A stretch of 64,000 nt of DNA from Phycisphaerae bacterium (GCA_030428945.1 JAUIEC010000015.1:62001-126000), one strand, 5' to 3'; positions 32,032 through 41,696 are shown, numbered from the stretch's first letter. The notes: generated by a model from the letters alone, not told the origin. Program-made: numbers and translations.

Positions 32032-34253
32032 TGGGGGATCTCCAGGCTGGCGCCGTCGAGCGAGATGCGCTCGAGCAGTTCGGTTTCCTCTCCGGGGCGA
32101 TGCGTGACGATCTCGCAGCCCTTCTGATCGGCCAGACGGCGCGTCGCGGCGCTCGGCTTGCCGGCGGTGACAATGATGCAGCGGGTCTCCTGGTGCTCCT
32201 GGGCCAGTTCGCCCAGGCGGTCGCCGTGCAGGGCGTCCTCGCTGATCAGCAGCATGTCGACCGGGTAACGCCCGAGGAACCCCTCGGCCTCCTCCAGGCG
32301 GTCGACGATGATCGGCATCCAGCCCTTCTCGGCGATGCCGTGCCGCAGCAGTTCCGTCCGCCAGCCGTCGTTGCCGACCACCAGCACCGTGCTCGCGTTG
32401 CGGGCATTCAGGCAGGCCATCCGGACCGCCTGGAGCAGTTCGTCCCGCCCGGCCGGACGCCGCAGGACGATGTCGATCCCGCGGCTCCGCAGGTCGGCCG
32501 TGTCGCCGGCGAAGCTGTGCAGCACGATCCGGTACGGCCGGTCGCCGCGGTCGGTCAGCCCGGCGATCACCTCGGGGGCGTCCATGTCGGGCAGCAGCAC
32601 GTCGGTGACGATCACGTCGCACTCGCCCTGTTCGGCGTGGGCCAGCAGGCGGCAGGCCGAGTGGGCCATGCGGACGTCGTAGCGCTGGGCCCGCAGCATC
32701 TGGGCCATGCGGGTGGCGACCTCGGGGTCGGCGTCGCAGACCACCACGCGGGCCAGGAAGTTCTCGCCGGTTTCGTGCTGCTCGACCGACTCGTCCCGGG
32801 CGATCGGCAGGGCGACACTGAAGCTGCTGCCCTGGCCGACTTCGCTGTCGACCCAGACGCGTCCGCCGTGCCGCTCGACGATCTGCTTGACGATGAACAG
32901 GCCGAGCCCGACGCCGGGCAGGTCGCGGATGTACTGGGTCGCGGAAAGCTGCGAGAAGCGGTCGAAGATCTGGTCCCACTGGTCGCGGGGAATGCCGGGC
33001 CCGTTGTCGCGGACACTGATGACGATCTCGTCCGAGCGCCGCATGACCTGCAGGTGGATCGCGCCGCCGTCGGGGGTGTACTTGACCGCGTTGGACAGCA
33101 GGTTGCTGAGGATCTGCGAGACCTTGTCGACGTCGGCCTCGATCGGCGGCAGACTCTCGGGGCAGTCGATCGTCATCGCGGTCTGCTTGGCCTGCGCCAT
33201 GACCACGAAGACTTCCGCGCAGCTCAGAATCGGGGCGGCCAGGTCGACCTTGGCCATCTTCCAGCGCGTCCGGCCGGACTCGAGCCGCTGGGCTTCGAGC
33301 AGGTCGTCGACCAGGCGGGTCAGCCGGGTGCACTCGGAGGAGATCACGCCGAGGAACTTCTGCTGGTCATCCATCGAGAGCTTGCCGAGATCCTCGCGCA
33401 GCATCTGGGTGTAGAGCAGGATCGAAGTCAGCGGCGTCCGCAGGTCGTGCGAGACCATGCTGAGGATGTTGGTCTTGATCAGGTTCAGCTCTTCGAGCTT
33501 CTGGCGTCGCTGGCGCTCGTCGTCCTCGCGCTGCCGCAGCGTGTCGCGGAAACGGATCACGCTGCGCCGCAGCATGCGGGCCGCGTGCGACGGGGCCCAC
33601 GGGACCAGGCTCTGCTGCGAGCCGCGGGCGATGCCGGTCAGCGTGCGGGCGATCTCCAGTTCGAAACGCCGGTCCGTGCGCGTCGCCAGGCGGAGGGCCA
33701 GCAGCCCGCAGATGCCCGCCAGCAGGATGCAGCCGAACTGCGCGATCATCGTCGTCGTGAAGTCCCACCGCAGGGCGCCCAGCCAGACCGGCCCGAGCAC
33801 CGGCAGACTGGCGGTCATCGCGATCAGGACCGCGGCCAGCAGCGACTCGAGCAGGTGCGTGTGACGGGCCGGTGGCGCGGCCCGCTGCGGCTCCGGATGC
33901 GCGGGGTCCTCGGTCTGCAGCGGATGGTCGAAACGGATCCCCAGCAGGTAACCCTGCAGGCCGACCGAGCGGCTGACGATCTCGCCCGGCAGCCAGGCGT
34001 CCGCGCCCGACAGGCGGATCTCGACCCGGCCGGCTTCGGCCATGTTCGTCTGGGACCAGATGCCGATCCCGCCGCCGCTGATGTTGTGCAGGCGGGCCGT
34101 GCAGGGTTCGGCGTCGGGGGTCGTTCGCAGTTCGACCGGGCGGTCGGCCTGGAAGCGGGTCCAGGCCCGCTTGCCGCTGAAGGTGTCGGGCTCGCCGATC
34201 CGGCGGATCTTGCCCAACTGGCGATCGAGTTGTTCCCGGGCCTGGTGTTGCAA
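32028..34253 (-). CDS. Hybrid sensor histidine kinase with N-terminal PilZ domain (PilZ-TM-HisKA-HATPase-REC-REC)
   Basis: A 741-aa protein. The chosen TTG start at 34253 has GGAG nine bases upstream; no ATG/GTG lies near the domain boundary. The PilZ domain (about residues 26-115) has RAWTR (RxxxR) and NISGGG ([D/N]xSxxG), the c-di-GMP-binding motifs. Two membrane helices follow (about 135-195), then the phospho-acceptor His in MVSHDLRTPLTS, an N-box (LSNLLSNAVKYTP), and G-boxes NGPGIP and GVGLGLFIVKQI. The first C-terminal receiver keeps its Asp (IVTDVLLPDMD); the second has Ser instead (LLISEDAL) and is degenerate. Fusion of PilZ to a kinase means c-di-GMP could set kinase activity, in an operon ending with a phosphodiesterase. 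Confidence 0.9.
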   Translation of the reverse strand: MQHQAREQLDRQLGKIRRIGEPDTFSGKRAWTRFQADRPVELRTTPDAEPCTARLHNISGGGIGIWSQTNMAEAGRVEIRLSGADAWLPGEIVSRSVGLQGYLLGIRFDHPLQTEDPAHPEPQRAAPPARHTHLLESLLAAVLIAMTASLPVLGPVWLGALRWDFTTTMIAQFGCILLAGICGLLALRLATRTDRRFELEIARTLTGIARGSQQSLVPWAPSHAARMLRRSVIRFRDTLRQREDDERQRRQKLEELNLIKTNILSMVSHDLRTPLTSILLYTQMLREDLGKLSMDDQQKFLGVISSECTRLTRLVDDLLEAQRLESGRTRWKMAKVDLAAPILSCAEVFVVMAQAKQTAMTIDCPESLPPIEADVDKVSQILSNLLSNAVKYTPDGGAIHLQVMRRSDEIVISVRDNGPGIPRDQWDQIFDRFSQLSATQYIRDLPGVGLGLFIVKQIVERHGGRVWVDSEVGQGSSFSVALPIARDESVEQHETGENFLARVVVCDADPEVATRMAQMLRAQRYDVRMAHSACRLLAHAEQGECDVIVTDVLLPDMDAPEVIAGLTDRGDRPYRIVLHSFAGDTADLRSRGIDIVLRRPAGRDELLQAVRMACLNARNASTVLVVGNDGWRTELLRHGIAEKGWMPIIVDRLEEAEGFLGRYPVDMLLISEDALHGDRLGELAQEHQETRCIIVTAGKPSAATRRLADQKGCEIVTHRPGEETELLERISLDGASLEIPQ

Positions 34254-34433
34254 CGCGCGCGACTCCCGGGTCAGGCATCGGCTTCCCGGGCGGCCGGGTT
34301 CAACAGCGCCGCACGACCGACGACCCGCTGGCGACGGGGCGGTTGTTATCAGCACGCCCGGACATGAAACGCGCACAAATCGCGGGTACAACACACACGC
34401 TGCAAGACTGGCTTCGCCAAGGAGAATGTCCCG

Positions 34434-36431
34434 ATGGCTCGGCTTCTGCTGATCGTGCTTCTGATGACCCCGGCGGCCACCGCCCAGGAACCCGCCGGCG
34501 ACAACATCGGCCACCGCCGGCACCTGCATCGACACAACCAGCCCCACGCCACCACGCCGGCCGATGCGGCCCGCTTCGTCACCGACCGGAACGGGCGGGC
34601 CCTGCACCTTCCGGTCGAAGACGACGCCTTCACCTTCGCGGTCTTCGGCGACCGGACCGGCGGGCCGGCCAGCGGTGTGGCCGTCCTGGCTGATGCGGTC
34701 CGCGACGTGAACCTGCTCGAGCCGGACCTGGTCATGACGGTCGGCGACCTGATCCAGGGCTACGACCGCGAAGGCCCGTGGCTGAAGCAGATGCGCGAGT
34801 TCCGCCGGATCATGGACCAGTTGCTCTGCCCGTGGTTCCCGGTGGCCGGCAACCACGACGTCTACTATCGCGGGCCCGAGATGTTCCGTCCGAAGGGCGA
34901 ACACGAATCGAACTACGAGATGCACTTCGGCCCGCTGTGGTACGCCTTCGAACACAAGAACTGCTGGTTCATCGTGCTGTACACCGACGAGGGTAACCCG
35001 GAGACCGGCGAGAAGACCTTCCGCAAGCCCGACGCGCAGAAGATGAGCCAGCGGCAGTTCGACTGGCTCCGCGAAACGCTCGCCAGCGCCGTCGACGCCG
35101 ACCACGTCTTCCTGTTCGTGCACCACCCGCGCTGGCTGGGACGCAACTACGGCGAGGACTGGAACCGCGTGCATGACCTGCTGGTGCAGGCCGGCAACGT
35201 GACGGCCGTTTTCGCCGGGCACATTCACCGCATGCGGAGCGACGCCCGGGATGGGATCGAGTACGTCACGCTGGCGACCGTCGGCGGGCACCAGCCCGGG
35301 ATCGTGCCGAGCGCCGGCTTTCTGCATCACTTCGAACTGGTCACCGTCCGCAGGCAGCAGATCGCCCTGGCCAGCATTCCGGTCGGGCAGGTGATGGATG
35401 TCCGCGAGATCACCGGCGCGATGATGGAGGAGACCGTCGCCCTCGCGCAGCAGCAGCCCGGCATCGGCGGACACCTGCAACTGAACGCCGACGGCGCGGC
35501 CGCCGGGACGGTCACGCTGACGCTGCGGAATCCGACCCGCCGGCCGGTCGAGGCGACGCTGGTCCCGACCAGTGCCGACAGTCGCTGGCGGTTCGCGCCG
35601 GATCATCAGCATCAGACCCTCGCGGCCGGTGCGACCTGGACGGCCGAGGTGCAGGTGCTGCGGGCGGGCCCCTCGCTGGACCAGGCCTTCCGCATTCCGG
35701 AACTGGTCGCCAGCATGGAGTACCTCGCCGAGGGCGCCCGCTATCCGATTCCCGATCTGCGGGTCGAGATGCCGATGCGGCCGACGCTCGGGCCGGTGCC
35801 GCGCCCGGCCGTCGAGCGGGTGCTGGCGCTGAACGGACGCGGCCAGGCGGCCCGGGTGGCGTCCGAGGTGGCCTCGCTGCCGGATGGTCCGCTGACGCTG
35901 GAATGCTGGTTCCGGGCCGAGCGTTTCGGGCGCCGGGTCGGACTGCTGAGCAAGGCCGAGAGTTCCGAGTACGGGATCTTCGTCAGCAACGGGGTGCCGA
36001 ACTTCTCGATCTTCATCGGGCAGAGTTACCTCGAGGTGGCGTCCGAATCGCCGGTCCTGAAGACCGGGACGTGGCACCACATCGCGGGCGTCTACGACGG
36101 CAGCGCGGCCCGCCTGTACGTCGACGGCCGGCTGATCGCGACCGAGGCGCGCGGCGGGACGCGAAGGACGAACGGGCATCCGCTGATGATCGGCGCGGAC
36201 GTGGACGGGCAGGGGGCCCCGGTGTCATTCTTCCAGGGCGAGATCGACGCCGTCCGCCTGTCGCACGTGGCCCGCTACCGCGGCGAGGCATTCACCCCGC
36301 AACGCCGCTTCGAGCCCGACGCCGGGACCGATCTGCTGCTGAACATGGACAGCGTGCAGGGCATCTGGCTGTTCGACGAATCGTCGCGGGCCGGACACCC
36401 GCGCCTGATCGGCACCGCCACCGTGCGGTAG
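34434..36431 (+). CDS. Exported calcineurin-like metallophosphoesterase with C-terminal LamG/concanavalin domain
   Basis: A 665-aa secreted protein. Signal peptide residues 1-18; AAGGAG precedes the ATG. Metallophosphoesterase motifs in order: FGDRTGG (near 72, DxH position is DRT), GDLIQGY (near 103), GNHD (near 140), FVHHPRW (near 230) and AGHIHRM (near 262). A middle beta-domain is followed by a LamG-like lectin domain (about 480-650; LTLECWFRAERFGRR, GVYDGSAARLYVDGRL). It probably hydrolyses phosphate esters outside the cytoplasm while bound to a glycan or surface ligand. The first motif deviates from the DxH consensus, so activity is likely but not certain. Confidence 0.85.
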   Translation: MARLLLIVLLMTPAATAQEPAGDNIGHRRHLHRHNQPHATTPADAARFVTDRNGRALHLPVEDDAFTFAVFGDRTGGPASGVAVLADAVRDVNLLEPDLVMTVGDLIQGYDREGPWLKQMREFRRIMDQLLCPWFPVAGNHDVYYRGPEMFRPKGEHESNYEMHFGPLWYAFEHKNCWFIVLYTDEGNPETGEKTFRKPDAQKMSQRQFDWLRETLASAVDADHVFLFVHHPRWLGRNYGEDWNRVHDLLVQAGNVTAVFAGHIHRMRSDARDGIEYVTLATVGGHQPGIVPSAGFLHHFELVTVRRQQIALASIPVGQVMDVREITGAMMEETVALAQQQPGIGGHLQLNADGAAAGTVTLTLRNPTRRPVEATLVPTSADSRWRFAPDHQHQTLAAGATWTAEVQVLRAGPSLDQAFRIPELVASMEYLAEGARYPIPDLRVEMPMRPTLGPVPRPAVERVLALNGRGQAARVASEVASLPDGPLTLECWFRAERFGRRVGLLSKAESSEYGIFVSNGVPNFSIFIGQSYLEVASESPVLKTGTWHHIAGVYDGSAARLYVDGRLIATEARGGTRRTNGHPLMIGADVDGQGAPVSFFQGEIDAVRLSHVARYRGEAFTPQRRFEPDAGTDLLLNMDSVQGIWLFDESSRAGHPRLIGTATVR

Positions 36432-36441
36432 CGGATGGTGC

Positions 36442-36474
36442 CACTGCTCTTGAGTTCTTGAGCAGTGTCTTCTC
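36442..36474 (+). terminator. Terminator-like hairpin after the metallophosphoesterase gene
   Basis: A perfect 8-bp stem (CACTGCTC / GAGCAGTG, loop 10) followed by TCTTCTC, 10 bases after the stop. It lies between convergent genes. Confidence 0.55.
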
Positions 36475-36547
36475 AGGCGACGGAGCGCGCGCGTGTCCGG
36501 TGACGCTGTGGGCGGTGTCTCCCGCACAGGCGGCGGTCCGGGCGCCC

Positions 36548-37792
36548 TCAGACTTCGCGCAGCTTGTGACCCATCTTGTACTTCTTGGCCTGCAGGTAGC
36601 GGCGGTTGTCGTCCTTGGGCTTCATCTCGATGGGCAGTTGTTCGACCACCTCGAGGCCGTAGACCTCCAGGCGGTTCACCTTCTTCGGGTTGTTCGTCAG
36701 GATCCGCACCCGCTCGACGCCCAGGTCCCGCAGGATCTGCGCGCCGACGCCGTAGTCCCGCCGGTCGGCCGGCAGCCCGAGGGCCAGGTTGGCCTCAACC
36801 GTATCCATCCCCTCGTCCTGCAGCCGGTAGGCCTTCAGCTTGTTGATCAGCCCGATCCCGCGACCTTCCTGCCGCAGGTAGACCAGCACCCCGCGACCGG
36901 CGGCCGCGATCTGGGCCATGGCCGAGTCAAGCTGCTCGCCGCACTCGCAGCGGTGCGAGCCGAACACGTCCCCGGTCAGGCACTCGGAGTGCACGCGAAT
37001 CAGGGTCGGATCGTCGCCGGTTTCGCCCGGCAGTTTCTCGCCGAAGGACAGCGCGACGTGCGTTTCGTTGTCGACGTTGGTCGTGTAGGCGCACAACTGC
37101 CAGGTGCCGAACTCGTTGCGGATCGTGACCCGCTCGGCCCGCTCGACCAGCCGCTCGCGCTGCATGCGGTACTCGATCAGGTCCGCGACCGTGCACATCT
37201 TCAGGTTGTGGCGATCCTTGAACCGCACCAGGTCGGGCACCCGGGCCATCGTGCCGTCATCGTTCAGGATCTCGATGATCGCGGCCGCCGGCATCAGCCC
37301 CGCCAGGCGGCACAGGTCGACCGAGCCCTCGGTCTGCCCGGCCCGCACCAGCACGCCGCCGTCGCGGGCCATCAGCGGGTTGACGTGTCCCGGGCGGGCG
37401 AAGTCCTCCGGCACGGCCTCTTCCGCGCAGGTGTGGCGGATCGTGATCGCGCGGTCGCTGGCCGAGACGCCGGTCGTCACCCCGAACCGCGGGGCCGCGT
37501 CGATCGTCACCGTGAAGGCGGTCCCGTATGTCGTCGTGTTCTGCTGCGCCTGCGGCAGCAGTTGCAGGGCCTGGCAGCGGCTGCGACTGAGCGGCACGCA
37601 CAGCGTTCCGCGCCCGTTCGTGACCATGAAGTTGACGTCGTCGGCCGTGATCGTCTCGGCCGCGCAGACCAGGTCGCCCTCGTTCTCGCGATCCTCGTCG
37701 TCGACCAGGATGATCATCCGCCCGGCCCGCAATTCCTCGAGGATTTCGTCAATCGGGCTGAAGTGGCGGTCAGACGCGGGCGACTCGGCCAT
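36548..37792 (-). CDS. ribBA: Bifunctional 3,4-dihydroxy-2-butanone-4-phosphate synthase / GTP cyclohydrolase II
   Basis: A 414-aa enzyme supplying both starting branches of riboflavin synthesis. The RibB half (1-205) has DDEDRENEGDLVCAAE and the TTGVSASDRAITI loop. The RibA half has the zinc-binding triad region CLTGDVFGSHRCECGEQL with three Cys, the arginine motif LRQEGRGIGL, and ILTNNPKK. All key motifs look intact. Only 45 bases separate its ATG from the divergent clpS ATG, so there is no room for an FMN riboswitch upstream. No other rib gene is in the window. Confidence 0.96.
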   Translation of the reverse strand: MAESPASDRHFSPIDEILEELRAGRMIILVDDEDRENEGDLVCAAETITADDVNFMVTNGRGTLCVPLSRSRCQALQLLPQAQQNTTTYGTAFTVTIDAAPRFGVTTGVSASDRAITIRHTCAEEAVPEDFARPGHVNPLMARDGGVLVRAGQTEGSVDLCRLAGLMPAAAIIEILNDDGTMARVPDLVRFKDRHNLKMCTVADLIEYRMQRERLVERAERVTIRNEFGTWQLCAYTTNVDNETHVALSFGEKLPGETGDDPTLIRVHSECLTGDVFGSHRCECGEQLDSAMAQIAAAGRGVLVYLRQEGRGIGLINKLKAYRLQDEGMDTVEANLALGLPADRRDYGVGAQILRDLGVERVRILTNNPKKVNRLEVYGLEVVEQLPIEMKPKDDNRRYLQAKKYKMGHKLREV

Positions 37793-37837
37793 CGGAACTG
37801 CTCCTGCGGCGGCGGATTGGTCGATACACTATCAGTA

Positions 37838-38254
37838 ATGATAGCCGCTGGAACCAAGCCGGAGAACCTGCGCGACCCTGGCCGGGGGACCGGTCTGCCC
37901 GCTCTGGTCGCGGCCCCCCGCCTGGCGACGGAGACCGAGACGCCGCCGGAGACCACGACCGAGGTCACCGCGCGGCAGCGGCTGGCGCCCCGCTGGCACG
38001 TGGTTCTGCTCGATGATGACGACCACACCTACGACTACGTGATCGAAATGCTGATGAAGCTGTTCAATCACGACCTGGACAAGGCGTTTCAACTGGCCTG
38101 CGAAGTGGACAAGAACGGCCGCGTGATCGTCGAGACGACCACGCTCGAACGGGCCGAACTGAAGCGCGACCAGATTCACGCCTACGGGGTGGACTGGCGG
38201 TTGGAGCGTTGCGCGGGTTCAATGTCAGCAGAGATCGAACCGGCGGACGACTGA
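37838..38254 (+). CDS. clpS: ClpS-like adaptor of the Clp protease, variant type
   Basis: A 138-aa protein with a roughly 50-aa flexible N-terminus and a ClpS core (WHVVLLDDDDHTYDYVIEML to LKRDQIHAYG). ClpS brings N-degron substrates to ClpA or ClpC. The usual NDD at the ligand pocket is DDD, the gate Met is replaced by an aromatic Tyr, and the conserved His that binds the alpha-amino group (VHYQG in E. coli) is Asp (EVDKNG). It therefore probably belongs to a planctomycete-type variant with altered substrate choice. The core is followed by a C-terminal tail ending AEIEPADD. A leader of at most 45 bases separates it from ribBA. Confidence 0.86.
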   Translation: MIAAGTKPENLRDPGRGTGLPALVAAPRLATETETPPETTTEVTARQRLAPRWHVVLLDDDDHTYDYVIEMLMKLFNHDLDKAFQLACEVDKNGRVIVETTTLERAELKRDQIHAYGVDWRLERCAGSMSAEIEPADD

Positions 38255-38290
38255 CAGCGTCCGGTATCAAACTCCAAGGATCCATGCCCC

Positions 38291-40546
38291 ATGCCCGTGG
38301 CTCGTCTTGCTGCTCTCGCCCTGGCCGGCCTGCTGGCCGCCGCCGCCGCCGCCAGTCCCCCGCCGACGCCCGAGTGGCTGGTCTTCCTCGCCCGCGACCA
38401 CGCGGTCGGACTGACCGGCCGCCAGACGCCGGCGGATGTCACGCACGTGCGGACGCTGCTCGAAGCGGCCCTGCGGCTGGACCCCGACCAGGCCATGGCC
38501 CATCGCTGGCTGTACGAACTCGACACGCTGCAGGATCGCACCCCCGATGCCCGCGGGCACCTCGATCGGCTCGTCCAACTGGAACCCGAGAACGAGTCCG
38601 CCTGGCACCAGTGGCTGCAGTCCGGAGCCGGCGAACGGGCCCTCGGCGAACGCTCGGCCTGGCTGAACCAGCAGCTTGGTCGGGCGGCCACCAACGTGCA
38701 GCGGGCCCAGGTGCACCTGGAACTGGCCCGCATCGCCTGGCAGCGGTTCGACGTGACCACGGCCCGCCGGCACGTCGGCGAAGCGCTGCGGCTCGAACGG
38801 GACCTGCCCGGCCTGGCCCGCCTGGAGATGGAACTGCTCGACGAGCGCGAACCCGCGACCCGCCGCCTGGCGGTGCTGCTGCGGGCCGTGTCCGCCAACC
38901 CGGTGCAGGTCGATGCCCCCTGGCAGATCGGCGTGCTGCTGGATGAGGCCCGGCTGCCGGACCTGGCGCACATCTTCTACGAGCACGCGGTGTCGGTGCA
39001 CGAGGCGACCGACCCCGACTCCGATGCCCCGGCCGAGTACCTGCGGCAACTGTCGCGCAACGCGCTGGCCCGCGGCGACCGCGCCACCGCGCTGACCTAC
39101 GGCAAGCGGGCGGCCGGTGCCGATCGCAGTTCGTACGCGTCGAGCTTCTACCTGATGTGGCTGCTGCGTGCGACCGGGCAGGAAGGGCAGGCCCGTGTGC
39201 ACCAGGCCCAACTCGAGGAACGCTTCGCCAGGGTCAAGGCTCCCGAGGACTGGCCGGTCGACCTGGTCGCCGCGGTCGCCTGGTATCACTGTGCGATTGA
39301 ACCGCAGCCGGAACGGGCCCTGCTGCTGGCCGAGGCGGCCGCGGCGCAGGCCGGCGACGACCCGTTCGTCCGCCGGGTGCTGGGCTGGGCCCGGATGCTG
39401 CAGGGCGACGAAGCGGGCGCCGAGGAGACGCTGACGCCGATCGCGGTCCAGGATCCGTGGGCGGCGGTCAAGTTGGCGGAACTGCTGGTCAACCAGGGCC
39501 GCGGCGACGAGGCGACCGCCCTGATCCGGCAGGTGCGACACATTCCGGTGGCCGGGCTGGTGACGGAACAGTTGACGTCGCTGGGGCTGGATGCCGTCGT
39601 GACCCACCCGACCTCGGAACTGCAACAGGCGATCGCGAACTTCGACCGGCAGCCGCTGCTGTTCCACCGCGCGCCGTGGCGGTTCCTGTCGGCCACGGTC
39701 AAGCCGGTCGACCTGAGCCCCGGGGTGGGCGAGCCGTGGCAGGTCGACCTGGTGCTGGCCAACAAGGGCGGTTTCCCGATCTCGCTCGGCCCGGACCAGA
39801 TGGTCAACCCGACCTTCCTGCTGTCGTTTGAACTGCGGGGTGACAAGGACCGTATGTATCCGGGGCTGCTGACGATCAGCGTCGACCAGCGGCGCCTGCT
39901 GCGCCCGGGGGAATCGGTTTCCGTTCGACGGGCGCTGGATCTCGGTCCGTTGCGGAAGGCGGCCGACCGGACGCCGCAGCAGTTGCAGCGGATCACGGTT
40001 CGCGGCTGGCTGGATCCGCAGCGGCAGGGCGGCACCTGGCGGGCGAGCGCGACCGGCCAGGAACTGACCAAGGTCAGTTTCAACCGGCGCCCGATGGTCA
40101 CGACGCGCGAGAGTTGGGCCGCGATCTTTGCCGGCATGGACTCGCCCAACGCGCCGACCGTGTACCGTTCGATCCGGGCCCTGGGCGGCCTGCTGGCCGA
40201 GTCGCAGTACGCCCGCCTCGGGCGGTTGCGGTACGAGCCGGCCCCGATTCCGCGCGAGAAGGTCCACGCGGCCCTGCGTGACGCTGTCGGCTCGCCGATC
40301 TGGCAGGTGCGGGCGCGGGCGCTCGAAGGCCTCCGCTGGACGGGCTTCGATCGGGAACTGCTCGACGCTGTCCGCGGCTGTCTGACCGACGAGCACTGGC
40401 TGGTGCGGATGATGGCCGTCCGCCTGCTCGGGCAGCGTCTGGGCGCCGACTTCGCGGACGAGGCCGCGCGGATCGCGGCGTCGGACAGCGATCCGCAGGT
40501 CAAGGCGATGGCCGGCTGTTTCGGGGCCGGCGGGTCGCGGCCGTGA
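38291..40546 (+). CDS. Exported TPR-containing protein with C-terminal HEAT-like domain
   Basis: A 751-aa protein with a signal peptide (LAALALAGLLAAAAAAS). Degenerate TPRs cover about residues 50-400 (ALRLDPDQAMAHRWLYELD and similar), a beta-rich middle lies at about 430-590, and a HEAT-like helical repeat region is at about 610-745 (VRARALEGLRWTGFDRELLD). No enzyme motif is present, so it is probably a periplasmic scaffold. Reading starts with the ATG at 38291; an ATG at 38284 is out of frame. It is 36 bases after clpS on the same strand. Confidence 0.75.
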   Translation: MPVARLAALALAGLLAAAAAASPPPTPEWLVFLARDHAVGLTGRQTPADVTHVRTLLEAALRLDPDQAMAHRWLYELDTLQDRTPDARGHLDRLVQLEPENESAWHQWLQSGAGERALGERSAWLNQQLGRAATNVQRAQVHLELARIAWQRFDVTTARRHVGEALRLERDLPGLARLEMELLDEREPATRRLAVLLRAVSANPVQVDAPWQIGVLLDEARLPDLAHIFYEHAVSVHEATDPDSDAPAEYLRQLSRNALARGDRATALTYGKRAAGADRSSYASSFYLMWLLRATGQEGQARVHQAQLEERFARVKAPEDWPVDLVAAVAWYHCAIEPQPERALLLAEAAAAQAGDDPFVRRVLGWARMLQGDEAGAEETLTPIAVQDPWAAVKLAELLVNQGRGDEATALIRQVRHIPVAGLVTEQLTSLGLDAVVTHPTSELQQAIANFDRQPLLFHRAPWRFLSATVKPVDLSPGVGEPWQVDLVLANKGGFPISLGPDQMVNPTFLLSFELRGDKDRMYPGLLTISVDQRRLLRPGESVSVRRALDLGPLRKAADRTPQQLQRITVRGWLDPQRQGGTWRASATGQELTKVSFNRRPMVTTRESWAAIFAGMDSPNAPTVYRSIRALGGLLAESQYARLGRLRYEPAPIPREKVHAALRDAVGSPIWQVRARALEGLRWTGFDRELLDAVRGCLTDEHWLVRMMAVRLLGQRLGADFADEAARIAASDSDPQVKAMAGCFGAGGSRP

Positions 40547-40677
40547 CCGGTTCCGGCGAGGTTCGCCGATAAAAATCGCCTGCCGCCGGCCGTTTGACCG
40601 GATTGGGCTGTGTGATTTGACGCAGAGCGCCCGATACAAGTACAAGTCTGCAGAATCGAACCGTCTGGGAGGTTGCC

Positions 40678-41688
40678 GTGCGACATCGTATCGTCCGACT
40701 GGCCGGAATCGCGCTCGCGGCCGGGCTGCTGCTGGCCTCGACCGGCTGCGCGACGCGTGCGGCCACCGGCGCGGCGGCCAAGACGCACCTGGCGGCCGGC
40801 GAGACGGCGCTGGCGCGGAAGGACTACGACGCTGCGCTGGAGGAGTTTCGTCAGGCGGTCAAACTCGACCCGCAACTGGCCGAGGCGCACAGCCAACTGG
40901 GCGTGGTCTACAAGGAGCAGGGTCAACTGGACCAGGCGGCCGAATCGCTCGAAACGGCGGTGCGGCTGGATCCGCGCAGTTTCGTGTCGCTGTTCGAACT
41001 GGGCGAGGTGTACCGCCTGCTGGAGCAGTTGCGCAACGCGGTGCGGGCGTACGCCCTGGCCGTCAATCTGCGTCCGAAGGACTTCGACGCGCACTTCCGG
41101 CTGGCGAGTTGTTACCACGACCTGGGTGACACCGAGGATGCGATCAGCAGTTACGAGACGGCGCTGGAGCTTGATCCGCGCAGCGTGCATGCCTGGACGA
41201 ACCTCGGCGCGGTGCACGACCAGCGGGGCGAGTACTACGCGGCGATCCGGGCCTACAAACGTTCGCTGGAACTGTCCACCGATCAGCCGATCGTGCTGGT
41301 CAACCTGGCGACGGTCTACCTGAACCAGGAGCGGTTCTCGGCTGCCCGGCGGACGCTTGAAGCGGCGCTGGAGCAGGATCCGGACCTGAGCGTCGGGCAC
41401 GAGCGGATCGGCTACTGCCACTGGCGTGAGCAGAACCTGGACAAGGCCGAAGCCAGCTACCGCCGGGCGCTGACGCTGGACGACAAGAACGGCCGGGCGT
41501 TCGCGGGCCTCGGCGTGGTGCTGATGACGCGCTACCTCGGCGATCCGGACAAGACCGATCTGCGGGCCCAGGCGGTCGAAGCCTGGCATACCAGCCTCGA
41601 GATCGACCCGTCGCAGCCGCACCTGCGCTCGCTGATCAACAAGTACCGCATCAAGGCCGACCGCCCGCTGCTCTCGTTCGAAGAGTAA
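40678..41688 (+). CDS. TPR lipoprotein
   Basis: A 336-aa lipoprotein starting with GTG, preceded by GGGAGG. The lipoprotein signal ends at a Cys near residue 24 (LLASTGCATR). About seven canonical tetratricopeptide repeats follow, e.g. YDAALEEFRQAVKLDPQLAE, LDQAAESLETAVRLDP and YYAAIRAYKRSLELS. Such proteins act as assembly factors for surface complexes such as PilF or PgaA-like systems; no partner is indicated. A weak promoter-like pair (TTGACG at 40617, TACAAG at 40641) lies upstream. A 20-bp tandem array starts 9 bases after the stop. Confidence 0.85.
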   Translation: MRHRIVRLAGIALAAGLLLASTGCATRAATGAAAKTHLAAGETALARKDYDAALEEFRQAVKLDPQLAEAHSQLGVVYKEQGQLDQAAESLETAVRLDPRSFVSLFELGEVYRLLEQLRNAVRAYALAVNLRPKDFDAHFRLASCYHDLGDTEDAISSYETALELDPRSVHAWTNLGAVHDQRGEYYAAIRAYKRSLELSTDQPIVLVNLATVYLNQERFSAARRTLEAALEQDPDLSVGHERIGYCHWREQNLDKAEASYRRALTLDDKNGRAFAGLGVVLMTRYLGDPDKTDLRAQAVEAWHTSLEIDPSQPHLRSLINKYRIKADRPLLSFEE

Positions 41689-41696
41689 GCCTTGTG

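Noticed and set aside
32028..36179. A single 1383-codon protein containing the hybrid kinase
   Set aside because: Everything upstream of about 34253 is antisense to the metallophosphoesterase gene; the PilZ domain marks the true N-terminus.
36548..37837. FMN riboswitch before ribBA
   Set aside because: Only 45 bases separate ribBA from the divergent clpS start, too short for an FMN aptamer.
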